A DNA stretch of 64,000 nt from a virus. The notes beneath the pieces are model-generated. The model ran no database searches and was not told the DNA's origin. It saw nothing but the letters and a program-made list of their open reading frames with translations. The stretch lies in the IMG/VR virus record IMGVR_UViG_3300025930_000141, positions 1 to 64,000 of that record; one strand, given 5' to 3'. This document shows, piece after piece, positions 56,367-64,000 of this stretch (the stretch's first letter is position 1; the number at the start of each line of letters is the position of its first letter). The position numbers and the translations under genes are program-made.

Positions 56367-58118
56367 TCAGATTAACTTGATATTCTCGACTGATACCCGG
56401 TCAATTGCTCCCCGCAGTTCAGCAGGCATAGCATGTTTTGGCGGGCGAATAACTCCATCGCGCTTCCAGCGCTCTTCCTTTTCTTGGTCTATTTTGGTTT
56501 GTAGATTGCTAAGGGTAACAATCTCTACCGTTCTGTTTTGTGGCTTGGCGGTGTTCTTAACCGCATCGTATACCGCGCCGCAGACCGCATCGGACAAGTC
56601 CTTATAACCTGAGCGCGGGTGGTCAATCTTACCGTTCGGCATATACCGAAGTTCTTTTAGTTCCTTAATCAACTTTTCATCCTTAGGACCGAACAGGCGA
56701 CCTAGGTCATATAGAAGGTTAAGGAAGTCATCGTAGTGCTTATTGTCTACCGAGAGCGTGTCAGTCTCAATACCCTGCCGCTCTAGGAAGTTCATTGTGT
56801 CGTTAGAGTTCCATCGGTCGAAGGTAACCAGTTTAATGTTGAATCCTCTGCGCCGAAGTGCGAAGATATAATCGGTTACCTCTTTGTAGTCCATGGGGCG
56901 CTCTTTGCTCGGCTCCCAGTAACGCAAAGCGTCTACCTGTACTACCGGCTGTAGTTCACCCAGGATACCACTTTCATACATTACCCACTTCTCGACGTGA
57001 GCCAGGCCGACCGCACAACGGTCGTGGACCTTGGACAAGTCTACGTGGACATAGTATTCTTTATCTAGTTTAGGTGTGAAGTGGATATTGAATACCCCGG
57101 ACTGGTCAACTCCGTTAGGCCCAGAGAATACCTCGTCCAGCACCAGCGGGCTCTTGATAAAGGCGTCTTCTAGCGACGTGCCCGGTACACAGGCAAAACG
57201 CCCAAGGGCGTCAGCCTTGTTGGCAAAGAATGCTCGTCTAAACGATTCAATTGGTTGTGTTGGATTAACGTCCCAGGTAGGACGCTTTTGTGCGTAATAC
57301 CCCGGCTGGTCGTAACGAATAATGTGGTCTTCGGGCCACTCGATACGTACTTCGTTTTCAGGTATACCGTCGGGCAGGTCTTCATTCATCTTGAACACGT
57401 GGCTGCGCATGATAACTTCTTTTTCAGCCACAACTTTATCGTACTTAGCGCTGATGAAGTCACCATCGAAGCGCGGGAACGATAGTAGGATTACCTTACC
57501 CACTTCGCTGAAACGAGAGTCTACCGAACCACGGTGCATTTCATAGATGAACTTACCGGTTTTGGCTCGGCTGTTGCCGGTGTTGGACTCAAGCATGAAA
57601 CCGCTAATCTCGTCCAGTACAACAACCATAACGTTATAACCCTCAAGAGACTCTGACTCAGAGTGACCAGAGATAACGTTGATGTTCTTGTCGAAGTTGA
57701 TTTCTCCCTGGGTTACGCGATACTTACCACGGAACCACGGAGACCGCTCTACACGCAGCACGAGGTTCTTGAAGAATACTCGGTTAGCCTGCTGTGCGTT
57801 AACAGCGATGTTCATAATGTCGATGTTGTCGCCCTGAGGACGACCCCAGTAGTCAGCCGGGTCCTTGAGACACATCAATAGGTATACGATGTAACAACAC
57901 ATGATTACAGAACATGCGTCTTTACCGCTACCCTTGCCCCATTGGAGCAATACTTCGTTACAGGTTTCGTTGTACCGAGCCCAGCCCTTCTCTTCGCCAT
58001 AAAGGGCGATGAGCGTTTCTAGTTTGTAAACCTGGGTACCGTGCTTAATTGCCTTGTACTGGTTCTCACTGAGCGGCTTGAAGCCGAGGTAATCTGGACT
58101 GGTGACAAAGGTCTCCAC
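56367..58118 (-). CDS. terL: Terminase large subunit (583 aa)
   Basis: LLQWGKGSGKDACSVIMCCY is the Walker A of the packaging ATPase, VMVVVLDEISGF the Walker B with catalytic Glu. The nuclease half has YYVHVDLSKVHDRCAVG (first Asp), KLVTFDRWNSND (second Asp) and YKDLSDAVCGAVYDAV (third Asp), an RNase H-like fold. The frame is open 60 nt further upstream to just after GGAGG, but no canonical start exists there; GTG at 58118 is the only standard one. Confidence 0.95.
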   Translation of the reverse strand: METFVTSPDYLGFKPLSENQYKAIKHGTQVYKLETLIALYGEEKGWARYNETCNEVLLQWGKGSGKDACSVIMCCYIVYLLMCLKDPADYWGRPQGDNIDIMNIAVNAQQANRVFFKNLVLRVERSPWFRGKYRVTQGEINFDKNINVISGHSESESLEGYNVMVVVLDEISGFMLESNTGNSRAKTGKFIYEMHRGSVDSRFSEVGKVILLSFPRFDGDFISAKYDKVVAEKEVIMRSHVFKMNEDLPDGIPENEVRIEWPEDHIIRYDQPGYYAQKRPTWDVNPTQPIESFRRAFFANKADALGRFACVPGTSLEDAFIKSPLVLDEVFSGPNGVDQSGVFNIHFTPKLDKEYYVHVDLSKVHDRCAVGLAHVEKWVMYESGILGELQPVVQVDALRYWEPSKERPMDYKEVTDYIFALRRRGFNIKLVTFDRWNSNDTMNFLERQGIETDTLSVDNKHYDDFLNLLYDLGRLFGPKDEKLIKELKELRYMPNGKIDHPRSGYKDLSDAVCGAVYDAVKNTAKPQNRTVEIVTLSNLQTKIDQEKEERWKRDGVIRPPKHAMPAELRGAIDRVSVENIKLI

Positions 58119-58183
58119 GTCAACGGGAATCTCGTCCCAGTCTGTACCTGATACTGCGCTAAGTGCGTCAGTGATAAAATCTG

Positions 58184-58726
58184 TTATACGTCAACAACCT
58201 CCGAAGAAATGACCTCAGCCTTTCCAGAGATTTGCGACAACTTGTAGGCAACCTTTTGCTTACAGTCTGTGCATAGGTCATTTCTCAAAATGTCCATAAC
58301 AATGTCTTGCTTTTCCTCCATCGCGGCCAACTCGTCTCCGAGGTCGCCGGATTCCAGCAGGCCAGCCTTTTGAATAAGGTCCAGTCGTCTGGCCTCTAGT
58401 TCGGCAATGGCCTTAAGCGCGGCATTGATTTGTCCTGCAACCTGATGGTTAAAGTTAATATCTTCTAGGTCACGGACCAGGCTATAGAATTTCCTGATTA
58501 GTTTATCGTAGTGCGTGATGAGTTTTGCCAGGTGGTCACGAGCCATGTCACGAGCCATGGGGTCGGTTGCCAGGGCAGCGCGGTAGTCACCCAATAATTC
58601 AAGAACTACCTTACGCTGTATACCGAGTTCCCTAGCGATTTGGAGTTCGGTCTTACTTTCAGACCATAGGTCTACAACCTTCTCCATTAGTTCGAAGCGG
58701 CCAGACTCTACCGGAACAATTGTCAT
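58184..58726 (-). CDS. terS: Terminase small subunit-like (180 aa)
   Basis: N-terminal HTH (KTELQIARELGIQRKVVLELL), a long helical oligomerisation region, and a CTDCKQKVAYKLSQ end. Size, fold plan and position just before terL make it a good small terminase candidate: DNA recognition and ATPase regulation. Confidence 0.65.
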   Translation of the reverse strand: MTIVPVESGRFELMEKVVDLWSESKTELQIARELGIQRKVVLELLGDYRAALATDPMARDMARDHLAKLITHYDKLIRKFYSLVRDLEDINFNHQVAGQINAALKAIAELEARRLDLIQKAGLLESGDLGDELAAMEEKQDIVMDILRNDLCTDCKQKVAYKLSQISGKAEVISSEVVDV

Positions 58727-58890
58727 CTATATCCACCAGCGGTCGGAGCCCACGTCAGACCCTTGAAGGTGTACTTTCTGTCTAATTTGAGTCCACAGTT
58801 ATGGCAACATTGTCGGTCGCGTTCCGAGATTGGGACGTTCCGCTCTTGTGGGTCATCGTCACAGTGCGGACATGTGTACTCATATATCAT
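58723..58890 (-). CDS. FmdB-type zinc-ribbon protein (55 aa)
   Basis: MIYEYTCPHCDDDPQERNVP ... QCCHNCGLKL: N-terminal 'YEYxCxxC' is the FmdB/regulatory zinc-ribbon signature. ATGA overlap with terS. Common next to phage terminase genes. Confidence 0.65.
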   Translation of the reverse strand: MIYEYTCPHCDDDPQERNVPISERDRQCCHNCGLKLDRKYTFKGLTWAPTAGGYR

Positions 58891-58902
58891 TAGTTAAGTA
58901 TA

Positions 58903-59499
58903 TCATATCTGTTGAATTAATGTGGTAGCCTCTAAATGCTTGTCTATTTTCCAGTGTAGTTCGTCTACCGTACCGTCGTTTTGCAGCACATGGTCGAACG
59001 GCCAGTGGTCCAGAGAAATTTCACTGGGGTGGTCACCCGCAGGCCTAATTCCTGGGCGCTCTACGCGCCATGTGACGCCTCCTGGGCTACCTCCAATGGC
59101 GACCGCCTCATTGGGGAATCGCATGTCGGTGATTACTATGTCGTCGCGGAGGTCGAGATTACTGAACAATGCGTCTACCCAGACGTTTTCACCCATTGTT
59201 TCTCTACCGGCTTCGGTGCCGAGGCGTTGCATCAGGCCCCGTATCTCGTCTTTGTAAGCCGTGACCTTTGCACCTTCCCAGCCGAACTTGTCGATAACGT
59301 CGCGCAGGCGCACGGGGTACGAGTCGATGTGGTAATTGATATTGGTCCAACCATACTCATGTATTACTGGATTAACTTGATAGAGAAACTCTCGCATCTT
59401 GTCTGCAAAAGCCATTTTCTTGAATCCATACTCTTCTACTAGGTAATCACCAATGGTGTCTTTACCTGCGCGAGCGTAACCGCTTAGTCCAATTATCAT
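58903..59499 (-). CDS. Deoxynucleoside monophosphate kinase-like P-loop protein (198 aa)
   Basis: MIIGLSGYARAGKDTIGDYL is a Walker A of the T4 gp1-type dNMP kinase family; FADKMREFLYQV and MQRLGTEAGRE match the family's substrate and lid helices; IVITDMRFPNEA is the strand with D-x-R-F-P-N-E-A. Predicted to phosphorylate dNMPs, including modified ones, for phage DNA synthesis. Confidence 0.85.
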   Translation of the reverse strand: MIIGLSGYARAGKDTIGDYLVEEYGFKKMAFADKMREFLYQVNPVIHEYGWTNINYHIDSYPVRLRDVIDKFGWEGAKVTAYKDEIRGLMQRLGTEAGRETMGENVWVDALFSNLDLRDDIVITDMRFPNEAVAIGGSPGGVTWRVERPGIRPAGDHPSEISLDHWPFDHVLQNDGTVDELHWKIDKHLEATTLIQQI

Positions 59500-59771
59500 T
59501 AAGCCAATGTACCGTCCGGGTTACGCCTGCCACTCTTGAAATACACAAGAATGTCTTCCCACCTGTCGCTTTTGTTAAAACTGGACTGCACCACGTCGCA
59601 TGTAAAGGTCTTGCCCAAAAAGAACTGCTTGGGAAACGTGACCGGCTTTGAAACTACCCTTAGGTAGTCCCCATCTTCGTCGGGGCTGAATCCCTCTTCG
59701 GAAGTGCCCAATAGGGCAACTATCTCTCTGGTTACCTCGCCGGGGCGTACGTCAAATACTAAATAAGTCAT
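59499..59771 (-). CDS. Hypothetical protein (90 aa)
   Basis: MTYLVFDVRPGEVTREIVAL; beta-rich with a basic end. ATGA overlap with the next gene and abuts the kinase start. Unknown. Confidence 0.5.
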   Translation of the reverse strand: MTYLVFDVRPGEVTREIVALLGTSEEGFSPDEDGDYLRVVSKPVTFPKQFFLGKTFTCDVVQSSFNKSDRWEDILVYFKSGRRNPDGTLA

Positions 59772-59956
59772 TCGCTATCCTCTCGCTTGTCGTAACTGTG
59801 ATGTGTTACGAGCCAAAATACTACGTCTTCGTGCCGCGCGCCCTCTTCGCACACGGGAATACATTCGCACCCGGCGCTCAGCCGATGCTCTTTTAAGTCA
59901 TCTTCGGGTACGATATGTACCGCTGTCGGTGTGTCAATTACCGCCCACATTGTCAT
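59768..59956 (-). CDS. Hypothetical small protein (62 aa)
   Basis: MTMWAVIDTPTAVHIVPEDDLKEH...GCECIPVCEEG. Beta-rich with three Cys. Very typical actinophage small protein; unknown. Confidence 0.5.
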   Translation of the reverse strand: MTMWAVIDTPTAVHIVPEDDLKEHRLSAGCECIPVCEEGARHEDVVFWLVTHHSYDKREDSE

Positions 59957-60366
59957 TCCTCCAAGTAATCTATCATTGATTTAAGTACGCTAGCACTTTC
60001 TTCTACTTGACCAATGATAGTATTACAGCGACGACAAAGCAAACCACGAATACACTTACCGCAAGATATCTCACCGGGACAGCAGGAGTGGTCATGGTCA
60101 ACATCTAAAGTCTTTCCACTCCAATCAATGCGTTTGCATATCTTGCATACGCCGCCTTGAGCATCCAAAAGTTCTTGATATTTTTCTGGTGTCAGACCAT
60201 AGCGATATCTAAGTTTATAGACCCGACGTACGCCGCGACTTCTCTCAGAACGATTATACTTTGCCTGACATGACCGACAACTACTTTGCAGTCCATCTTT
60301 TGTTCGTTTTTGCTTGTTGAATTCGGTGTAATACTTTAGTTCCTGACAACTTGAACAAGCCTTCAT
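59953..60366 (-). CDS. Recombination endonuclease VII-like HNH protein 2 (137 aa)
   Basis: Start MKACSSCQELKYYTEF. Zinc finger (CSSC...CRSCQ), then CKICKRIDW, LDVDHDHSCCPG and RGLLCRRCNTIIGQVEES: the endonuclease VII core with D-H-D-H. Clear paralogue of the gene at 20561. Could be a resolvase or homing nuclease; sits between metabolic and glycosyltransferase genes. Confidence 0.85.
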   Translation of the reverse strand: MKACSSCQELKYYTEFNKQKRTKDGLQSSCRSCQAKYNRSERSRGVRRVYKLRYRYGLTPEKYQELLDAQGGVCKICKRIDWSGKTLDVDHDHSCCPGEISCGKCIRGLLCRRCNTIIGQVEESASVLKSMIDYLEE

Positions 60367-61037
60367 GGCTCTAAAACTCTTTGGCCCCTCTGGTTTGTTC
60401 TGTGGCCCCACTCGTGAACCGCCACCGTTTCCTTTGGATAGTCGATATCAATTTCAGGATATTCTCCGTAGTTGAAATCGCTAAAGTGGATTGGATTGAA
60501 TACCTGTCGTGGGTACAGTCTAACATACCCAGGCCATTCACTCAAACTTTGCATCAATAGTTGCACACCGGTCGTAGCGTTCATAAACGCACCCGGCATT
60601 CCGAAGTATCGCATCGGGAGGTTTCTAATTACTCGTTCAAAGAAGGTGCAATTCTTCGGTGCGTACATTGCCATGTTAACAGCGTGTACGTCGTCTTCCA
60701 TGGCAAGGGCGGGAGTGTTGATTTGGTAATTAAGGGTGCTAAGAGGCTTGAGCGGCTTTAGGTCCGTATTGAAGTACCAGCCGCCAATTTGATAGATTAT
60801 CTCATAGTCTACCACGTCGGCTACATGGGTGTAATAGGCAATCATGTCAGCCCCCGGCTGCTTAGACTGCTTGTACATGTCGTGCAGCACGCGAGTGTTA
60901 ATCCACTCGGTGTCCATGATTTCTTCCTCGGTCCAGTCCCACAGGGTCAGGTCGGGATTCAACTTCTCCCAGAGCAGGCCGTAGTCGCGGTATCGTTCGG
61001 GCATTTCACCGCCCATCCAAATTCTATGCATGTACAT
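60363..61037 (-). CDS. GT32-like glycosyltransferase 1 (224 aa)
   Basis: Start MYMHRIWMGGEMPERYR. YYTHVADVVDYEIIYQIGGWYFNTDLKPLKPL is the donor site: D-x-x-R/D-Y...G-G-x-Y-x-D-x-D of the 'DXD' sugar-transferase family (Och1/GT32). Cytoplasmic. Tandem with a paralogue. Confidence 0.8.
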   Translation of the reverse strand: MYMHRIWMGGEMPERYRDYGLLWEKLNPDLTLWDWTEEEIMDTEWINTRVLHDMYKQSKQPGADMIAYYTHVADVVDYEIIYQIGGWYFNTDLKPLKPLSTLNYQINTPALAMEDDVHAVNMAMYAPKNCTFFERVIRNLPMRYFGMPGAFMNATTGVQLLMQSLSEWPGYVRLYPRQVFNPIHFSDFNYGEYPEIDIDYPKETVAVHEWGHRTNQRGQRVLEP

Positions 61038-61038
61038 T

Positions 61039-61716
61039 TTATTCGTATTTTCCTTGGTCTTCTCTGTGTGACCAGTGGTGGAGACCGAACGCTCCCACAG
61101 CCACAGCCTGGTCCCGCCAATCATCTGCATTTCCTCCTACTGGTATACTGCCATGATGCACATAGTTAAACGTTTCTCTTGGCAAGGCCAACAGGTCGTC
61201 TCGTTCGTGCCACACTCGGGTAAGCAGGTGCGGCCCGGTTTGATGTTGCATGTATTCATTATACCTGGCGTAATAGTTTTCTGGAAGTACGTCGTTGAGA
61301 CGCTTCCAGAACGGATGCCCCTTTGGTCCACCATAAGCACAGTTAACCAAGTAGTAGTCGTCTTCAAATGTGGCCCAGGCATTCTCGCCCGTAATTTCCA
61401 TTAGGTCATCTAGAGGTCGAAGAGGCTCAATGTCTACATTTAAACATACCCCGCCGAACCGCTCCATTAGTTCATAATAAATTACATCACTTGACTGCAC
61501 CGCTACGGCCCTGTCAAAGTCCATCGGAATGCTCGACCTTGGCCGACGAGCAATGTCATCTAACACGGATTGATTACGCATGGGCGGCAGGTCTTTTCGA
61601 GTCCATTCGATAACTTGCCAATTGGGATTTAGGTCTTGCCACTGTTGACCGAACTCTATATAGCGCTCTGGCATAGGTTTGGGACCGAGCCAAAGTCTAT
61701 GAACCAGTCTTTCCAC
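61039..61716 (-). CDS. GT32-like glycosyltransferase 2 (225 aa)
   Basis: MERLVHRLWLGPKPMPERYIEFG, SSDVIYYELMERFGGVCLNVDIEPLRPL with the G-G-x-x-x-N-V-D-I variant, and QTGPHLLTRVW. Same plan as glycosyltransferase 1. The first DXD Asp is replaced by Asn (NVD), so metal use may differ. Confidence 0.78.
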   Translation of the reverse strand: MERLVHRLWLGPKPMPERYIEFGQQWQDLNPNWQVIEWTRKDLPPMRNQSVLDDIARRPRSSIPMDFDRAVAVQSSDVIYYELMERFGGVCLNVDIEPLRPLDDLMEITGENAWATFEDDYYLVNCAYGGPKGHPFWKRLNDVLPENYYARYNEYMQHQTGPHLLTRVWHERDDLLALPRETFNYVHHGSIPVGGNADDWRDQAVAVGAFGLHHWSHREDQGKYE

Positions 61717-62641
61717 GCAGTTTCCTAAAGTAGTCTACGGTTTCGTGTACCCCGTCTTTCAGGGTCTTGAATGGTCGCAGGTCCAGGCCGTCGAGCGTGG
61801 ACGGGTCGCCCAGCACAATACTGTGCTCCGGTTCGCCAGGACGCATTGGTTGGTAAGCCAGCCTTGCAAAAGACTTCTCCTGTTGCTCGCGGGCGCGCCA
61901 GTATGGGTCTACCTCATTCCACACCGTTTTGGCAATCTCATTAACAGTGGTGTCAACTCCGCTGCCAGCCTCGTAGATGTGAGTAGACGGGAAACCGGAC
62001 TCCACGTGACGCTCTAGGGCGGACACCAAAGTCTGTGCTACGTCACCTACGTAAATCATGTCCATAATCTGGCTGCCGTCTCCATAGATTTCAATAGGCT
62101 TACCGTCGAGAGCCAGGTTCACGAACGCAGGCATAATCTTCTTTACCTTGCTAGGGCCGTACGGTGGCGCTGCCACCTGGCGGGGGCCGTAGGCATTGAG
62201 CGCACGAACAATGGTAATGTTGGTGTTCTGTTCGGCGTTGAACATGTGAGCAAACCGCTCCATCGTAGACTTGGTGATGGAGTAGGTGTTATTCATCCAG
62301 TGATTGCCCACTGCAATGTTTACGCCTGGGACCTTATACTGAGCGGCTGCTTTGAAGAGATTGAGTCCACCCAGAATATTAGTGTGCGCTGCTGGAATGG
62401 GATTGACAATGGTTTCTTGAGTACCCAAGACACCAGCCAAATGAATCCATGCGTCAGCATGCGCCACCGCTTCGGTGACCGCTGTGGAATCTGTGATATC
62501 TCCCAGGAATAACTCGCTTCCGTCAGGGAGAAATCCCTTGTTGTGACGGTCAAATGCAATCGGCGTGTGACCACGGCGAATCAACTCTTCTTGTACGTAC
62601 CCGCCGATGAAACCGGAGGCACCTGTTACTAAAACTTTCAT
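61697..62641 (-). CDS. NAD-dependent sugar epimerase/dehydratase (314 aa)
   Basis: Start MKVLVTGASGFIGGYVQEEL, the G-x-x-G-x-x-G Rossmann motif; WIHLAGVLG; NTYSITKSTMERFAH with Y-x-x-x-K; RALNAYGPRQ and GDGSQIMDMIYVGDVAQ, all typical of extended SDR nucleotide-sugar enzymes (GalE/RmlB-like). Provides an activated sugar for the adjacent glycosyltransferases. Confidence 0.92.
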   Translation of the reverse strand: MKVLVTGASGFIGGYVQEELIRRGHTPIAFDRHNKGFLPDGSELFLGDITDSTAVTEAVAHADAWIHLAGVLGTQETIVNPIPAAHTNILGGLNLFKAAAQYKVPGVNIAVGNHWMNNTYSITKSTMERFAHMFNAEQNTNITIVRALNAYGPRQVAAPPYGPSKVKKIMPAFVNLALDGKPIEIYGDGSQIMDMIYVGDVAQTLVSALERHVESGFPSTHIYEAGSGVDTTVNEIAKTVWNEVDPYWRAREQQEKSFARLAYQPMRPGEPEHSIVLGDPSTLDGLDLRPFKTLKDGVHETVDYFRKLRGKTGS

Positions 62642-63354
62642 CAATATCTTTCGGTCTTCTGTACATGTGTTTCTGCCTGCCAATCATAGGTGACTATATC
62701 GGCAAAATGTGGGTGCGGTGCATATCCCGCAGCAAGTCCCATATGTGCTACTTCATAAATCCAACAGTCTACCGGCGTGGTGATGCCGTAGGTGCGGGCT
62801 CGGCGTACGAGCCGTCGTCCACCGGCAGGGCTATATACCAATGATACCATACCATAGCCCTGATAGACCTTGGCCGCGATGTTTCGCTCGTTGACCCGGT
62901 AGTTACTTAACTCGTCTGGAAGGTGATTACCATGCTGATACTGTTTCCAGTTGTGCCAACGGACGTTATAGTGATAGTCGGCACGCTGGTTCTCCGGTAC
63001 CCATAAAGCAGCAAAGTCCCAGTCGGGCGGTAGTTCGTCCAAGAACATGTCTAACTTGTCCTTGAACGTGTAGTCGATTACCGCGTCGTCCTCAAACACA
63101 ATTAGTGGCTCATCCAGTTCGCCCGCCAGTTCCCAGCGGTCAAAGTTGGAAAGCCACACTCCCAGTTCACCTCGCTTGGGATTGGTCCATATGTCTTTTC
63201 GCAAGTACAGGTCGCGCTTGCGGAAGTCGTCTTCGGTAATCTTGTTACCGTCCACTGCGGGCCAGCAGATTTCACCATCAGCCCCGACGTACTTGCGAAT
63301 GTTTCGCTTATATGCCAGTCGTTCGTCGTTCAGGCTGATAATCGTAAACATCAT
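62641..63354 (-). CDS. GT25-like glycosyltransferase (237 aa)
   Basis: Start MMFTIISLNDERLAYKRNI, GELGVWLSNFDRWELAGE and PLIVFEDDAVI, the LPS-type GT25 signature with E-D-D. YSPAGGRRLVRRA and TPVDCWIYEVAH complete the acceptor part. Third transferase of the cluster; TAA/ATG contact with the epimerase. Confidence 0.82.
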   Translation of the reverse strand: MMFTIISLNDERLAYKRNIRKYVGADGEICWPAVDGNKITEDDFRKRDLYLRKDIWTNPKRGELGVWLSNFDRWELAGELDEPLIVFEDDAVIDYTFKDKLDMFLDELPPDWDFAALWVPENQRADYHYNVRWHNWKQYQHGNHLPDELSNYRVNERNIAAKVYQGYGMVSLVYSPAGGRRLVRRARTYGITTPVDCWIYEVAHMGLAAGYAPHPHFADIVTYDWQAETHVQKTERY

Positions 63355-63497
63355 CGCGTCAGGCCGTGTTTCTTTAACCACCTGTTAATGGTTGCCTGGT
63401 CGCAACCTGCAATACGAGCAATCTCTTGCTCGGTCATCCTGTCAATCACATACCGCCGATAGCACCAAGCGTATGACGTATAGAGTTTATCCGACAA
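63351..63497 (-). CDS. Small HTH protein (48 aa), TTG start
   Basis: DRMTEQEIARIAGCDQATINRWLKKHG is a near-perfect helix-turn-helix (Hin/homeodomain-like). TTG start overlapping the upstream stop. Probably a small DNA-binding regulator or nuclease partner. Confidence 0.65.
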   Translation of the reverse strand: MSDKLYTSYAWCYRRYVIDRMTEQEIARIAGCDQATINRWLKKHGLTR

Positions 63498-63729
63498 TTG
63501 GCTTAAACTCCGTACATACGTTCTTGCTGTGAGCGTCGGTGTCCCATACTAATGTGCCGCAACCTCGACGGCAACGATAAGCCTGCTGTTCTAGGCTCCA
63601 AACGTATCCTTGGGCTCGCTTGTCAGCACGATTCTTATAAGCCGAATAGTGCGGGTGGTTGTGGCAGTGTTCCTTGTGTCCGGGGAACCCGCCGCAGCAG
63701 GGTTGGTCCCAGTGGTCGTAGTCAGCCAT
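63487..63729 (-). CDS. Cys/His-rich zinc protein (80 aa)
   Basis: DQPCCGGFPGHKEHCHNHPHYS at the front, then CRRGCGTLVWDTDAHSKNVC: two metal sites likely. Often seen in actinophages; unknown. Confidence 0.55.
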   Translation of the reverse strand: MADYDHWDQPCCGGFPGHKEHCHNHPHYSAYKNRADKRAQGYVWSLEQQAYRCRRGCGTLVWDTDAHSKNVCTEFKPIVG

Positions 63730-63877
63730 GTTCTATAAGTCCTCGTTTTTCCATTTCATGCTCGATTTCGTTCAGGAACATTTGTGTTTGTTGGACCTTA
63801 CGCTCGTATACGTTCATATTGATTTTGTGCTGCTCCCAGTAATGAGCCAGTGATGCGTCGTCGGCACCCCGAATCAT
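63722..63877 (-). CDS. Hypothetical helical protein (51 aa)
   Basis: Start MIRGADDASLAHYWEQHK; coiled helix VQQTQMFLNEIEHEMEKRG. Overlaps the next start by 8 nt. Confidence 0.5.
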   Translation of the reverse strand: MIRGADDASLAHYWEQHKINMNVYERKVQQTQMFLNEIEHEMEKRGLIEHG

Positions 63878-63893
63878 GCTCACCCACGTAGGT

Positions 63894-64000
63894 TCAGAAG
63901 GGCGGGTCCCACCAGATGTTTGCAATTGGCTTACCTACTTCCTTAGCATATTTGTAAGCATTATACGTGCCGCCGAATTCCTTGTTGGGATTCCAGTAGG
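63894..64000 (-). CDS. Partial gene, 3' end only
   Basis: Open from the right window edge: YWNPNKEFGGTYNAYKYAKE ... IWWDPPF then stop. N-P-x-x-x-F-G-G-T-x-x-A resembles the nucleotide-binding turn of DUF/DprA-like or 2-deoxyribosyltransferase-like Rossmann proteins, but too little is visible. Confidence 0.5.
   Translation of the reverse strand, partial: YWNPNKEFGGTYNAYKYAKEVGKPIANIWWDPPF

Noticed and set aside
1-64000. Insertion sequences or integrase/attachment sites
   Set aside because: No transposase, integrase or flanking direct repeats were seen; the phage segment shows no sign of a lysogeny module.

Overview
This window is a stretch of a large tailed-bacteriophage genome, most likely of an actinobacterial (probably Streptomyces) host. 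Evidence: terminase large and small subunits at 56.4-58.7 kb, rIIA/rIIB-like genes, a WhiB-family regulator, a sortase, tightly overlapping genes (ATGA and TAATG junctions), and a near-complete private set of tRNAs. The gene mix and tRNA load recall the large Streptomyces siphophages with dozens of tRNAs (cluster BE in my memory); I could not check this by search.

Layout. 1-4.3 kb: rightward accessory genes, several behind promoters that give leaderless mRNAs, with a 20-bp palindrome repeated five times between them. 4.3-4.85 kb: a gene-free, AT-rich, palindrome-rich boundary where transcription converges. From 4.85 kb to the end every supported gene is leftward. 4.85-19.7 kb: about fifty small genes (membrane paralogues, zinc-ribbon proteins, a thioredoxin, a lipoprotein, holin-like proteins, WhiB). 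19.7-25.4 kb: metallophosphoesterase, endonuclease VII-like HNH, ClpP-like protease, rIIB, rIIA. 25.4-27.2 kb: first tRNA array, rich in Leu anticodons. 27.2-32.7 kb: membrane proteins, second phosphoesterase, methyltransferase, and a 650-nt structured non-coding locus. 32.7-36.3 kb: an NAD module (nicotinamidase, NadR-like NMN adenylyltransferase/kinase, PnuC, macro domain). 36.3-52.6 kb: tRNAs interleaved with small genes, an EEP phosphatase/nuclease, a lysin, a secreted LPNAG surface protein with its sortase, vWA proteins and a Ro60/TROVE protein. 52.7-64 kb: papain-like protease, vWA protein, HNH, terminase genes, dNMP kinase-like protein, three glycosyltransferases and a sugar epimerase.

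The most notable observation is a family of at least eight small RNAs (called YA-YH here), all leftward, set between the tRNAs. Seven lie on either side of the Ro60/TROVE gene and one sits in the tRNA-Asn/Gln array. They share a fold: a closing helix of 6-9 bp whose sequence differs in each copy but stays paired, an asymmetric internal loop with conserved sides (5' CGA; 3' close to AACCacAT), and a second covarying helix followed by TTATC. Two also carry a tRNA-like module with a perfect T-arm. This is the architecture of Ro-binding Y RNAs, so I propose a phage Ro60 with a multi-member, tRNA-processed Y-RNA repertoire. In the same arrays at least nine ORFs start 1-5 nt after a tRNA 3' end, so tRNA processing itself would release leaderless mRNAs, as in mitochondrial tRNA punctuation.

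About 36 good tRNAs cover all 20 amino acids, plus two D-arm-less tRNA-like RNAs. Several are odd: C instead of U at position 33, Leu anticodons on short-variable-arm tRNAs, and a Lys anticodon on a long-variable-arm tRNA. Strong sigma70-type promoters (TTGACA, 17-18 bp, TAnnnT) precede most arrays. All calls come from reading the sequence; no database search, folding program or covariance test was run.
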